Below, in pieces: positions 4,139 through 5,200 of a stretch of 5,200 bases of DNA. The stretch's first letter is position 1; each line of letters begins with the position of its first letter. This DNA comes from Promicromonosporaceae bacterium. Lineage in GTDB: Bacteria > Actinomycetota > Actinomycetes > Actinomycetales > Cellulomonadaceae. Below the pieces are notes generated by a model that saw only the letters and a program-made list of their open reading frames with translations, was not told where the DNA came from and ran no database searches. The position numbers and the translations under genes are program-made. Where the stretch lies: contig WQZL01000168.1 in assembly GCA_009780755.1 (NCBI GenBank), positions 1 through 5,200 of the forward strand, in the 5' to 3' direction.

Positions 4139-5200
4139 CTAGTAGTTGGCCGCGTCCCAAACTCCGAGAAGGTATTGGACGCCGAGGGCACGGTCGTAGA
4201 GGCCATAGCCGGGGCGGGGGGTGTTGCCCCGGTTTTCATCCCAGAGATGACGGCCATGATCGGGGCGGATGTACCCGGTGTACCCGGCGTCGGCATAAGC
4301 CTTCATGATGCCTACCGTGTCAATGGAACCCTCGCTGGCGCGGTGGCCTACCTCGATGAAGTCACCGTTGGGGAAGTGCAAAATGTTACGAACGTGGGAG
4401 AAGTGGATGCGGTCGGCAAACGTGCGCACGGCGTCTACGGGATCGGAGTCCGGGTTCGAGCCAAACGACCCCAGGCAAAGGGTCAAGCCGTTGTAGGGGG
4501 AGTCGTTCAGCGAGAGTACGCGGGCGAGGTCTTCCTTGCGGGAGACGACGCGGGGCCAGCCGAAGATGTCGAAGGCTGGGTCATCCGGGTGTACGCCCAG
4601 CTTCACGTCGAACTTCTCGCACACCGGGATCACCGCGTCCAGGAAGTGCTTGTAGTTCGCATACATGTCCTCCCGGCTCACCCCGACATACGCCTCCTTC
4701 AGCTCCTGGAACGAGGCGAGACGTTCCGGTTCCCAGCCCGGCAGCGTCATCCCGCCGTCGTCGAGGTTCATGCTGGCGATCAGGCTCTCGGGCGTCAACG
4801 TGTCAACGACGGCCTTCTCATAGAACAACGCGGTTGACCCATCGGGCAGCGGGTGGAACATGTCGGTGCGCAGCCAGTCGAACACGGGCATGAAGTTGTA
4901 GCAAATCACCCGCACCCCGGCCCGGCCCAGCCGCTCAATACACAGCTTGTAGTTGGCAATGGCCTCGTCACGAGAGACGCCGAGCACATCCTTGCCCAGC
5001 TTTATGGACTCATGCACGTTAACCGACTCGACCACATCGGCCCGCAGACGCTTCGTGATGCCTCTAGCCTCATGTTCGGGCGTCAGCCCTTCAATGAGCG
5101 CGATCTCAGCGGTGATCTCGGCCTCGGTCCACTCCTGACCGGCCTGCTTATGATGCAACGACCACACGATGGTCTCCACACCCGGAATCTGCCGAATGTC
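4139..5200 (-). CDS. uxuA: D-mannonate dehydratase UxuA, 5'-partial
   Basis: Cytoplasmic TIM-barrel lyase that dehydrates D-mannonate to 2-keto-3-deoxy-D-gluconate in the glucuronate branch of hexuronate breakdown. The frame runs to the window edge. The residues before the GTG at 5179 read D-I-R-Q-I-P-G and match the family N-terminus, so that GTG is internal and the start lies beyond the window. About 353 residues are visible, close to the Gram-positive family's length (about 355-365), so only a short N-terminal piece is missing. Characteristic segments are VVESVNVHESIKLG, VICYNFMPVFDWLRTD, GVHPDDPAF, LCLGSFGSNP, FSHVRN and YIRPDHGRHLW. They supply the expected metal ligands His, Cys, His and Asp (numbered from the first visible residue: H204, C242, H269, D314). 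The gene ends in TAG, convergent with the kinase-like gene. Its operon partners must lie to the right of the window. Confidence 0.95.
   Translation of the reverse strand, partial: DIRQIPGVETIVWSLHHKQAGQEWTEAEITAEIALIEGLTPEHEARGITKRLRADVVESVNVHESIKLGKDVLGVSRDEAIANYKLCIERLGRAGVRVICYNFMPVFDWLRTDMFHPLPDGSTALFYEKAVVDTLTPESLIASMNLDDGGMTLPGWEPERLASFQELKEAYVGVSREDMYANYKHFLDAVIPVCEKFDVKLGVHPDDPAFDIFGWPRVVSRKEDLARVLSLNDSPYNGLTLCLGSFGSNPDSDPVDAVRTFADRIHFSHVRNILHFPNGDFIEVGHRASEGSIDTVGIMKAYADAGYTGYIRPDHGRHLWDENRGNTPRPGYGLYDRALGVQYLLGVWDAANY

Noticed and set aside
4133..4837. Plus-strand open frame of 234 codons opposite uxuA
   Set aside because: It mirrors a clearly conserved enzyme gene, has no ribosome site and shows no recognisable domain.
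5177..5179. GTG at 5179 as the uxuA start
   Set aside because: Preceding codons to the window edge encode D-I-R-Q-I-P-G, which belongs to the conserved UxuA N-terminus.
1..5200. CRISPR array, tRNA, rRNA or insertion sequence
   Set aside because: No regularly spaced repeats, no cloverleaf-like or rRNA segments and no transposase frame were seen on either strand.

Overview
The window looks like chromosomal DNA from a high-GC Gram-positive bacterium (Actinomycetota). The evidence is GC-rich coding with G/C-ending codons, a strong AAGGAGG ribosome site, a leaderless-type TANNNT promoter, and a uridine-kinase-like P-loop protein of the kind common in that phylum. The genus cannot be resolved from 5.2 kb. 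No CRISPR array, rRNA, tRNA, transposase or phage gene is visible.

Layout, left to right. (1) 1-489, +: the 3' part of trmL, a tRNA wobble-nucleotide 2'-O-methyltransferase; its start lies before the window. (2) 490-654: an intergenic stretch with two direct DnaA-box-like TATCCACAGG copies, then a well-formed promoter (TTGCCA-17-TACCAT) overlapped by a perfect 6-bp inverted repeat. (3) 655-1328, +: a vapBC-type toxin-antitoxin pair (AbrB/MazE-fold antitoxin, PIN-domain ribonuclease toxin) with a 4-bp ATGA overlap and a somewhat lower GC content than its surroundings. (4) 1330-1484: no intact gene, but the minus strand carries what looks like the decayed N-terminus of a PfkB-family sugar kinase. 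(5) 3257-1485, -: an operon of a FadR-type GntR regulator and a Gpr/YghZ-type aldo-keto reductase (L-glyceraldehyde 3-phosphate reductase). The kinase remnant would have been its third gene. (6) 3373-4032, +: a divergently transcribed uridine-kinase-like P-loop protein. (7) 4033-4138: a convergent intergenic region holding a compact palindromic repeat with 8-bp terminal inverted repeats. (8) 5200-4139, -: uxuA, D-mannonate dehydratase, whose start lies beyond the window.

Functionally, the right half is a sugar-acid/carbohydrate area. UxuA makes 2-keto-3-deoxygluconate from D-mannonate. A FadR-type regulator with a metal-binding FCD domain and a reductase of small aldehydes sit nearby, and the regulator may sense a sugar acid (inference). 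The left half is a tRNA-modification gene followed by a toxin-antitoxin module that appears to have settled next to the damaged end of the regulator-reductase operon. Every intact gene belongs to a known family. The least explained sequences are the vapBC operator/promoter, the kinase remnant, the convergent-region palindromic repeat and the paired DnaA-box-like sites.
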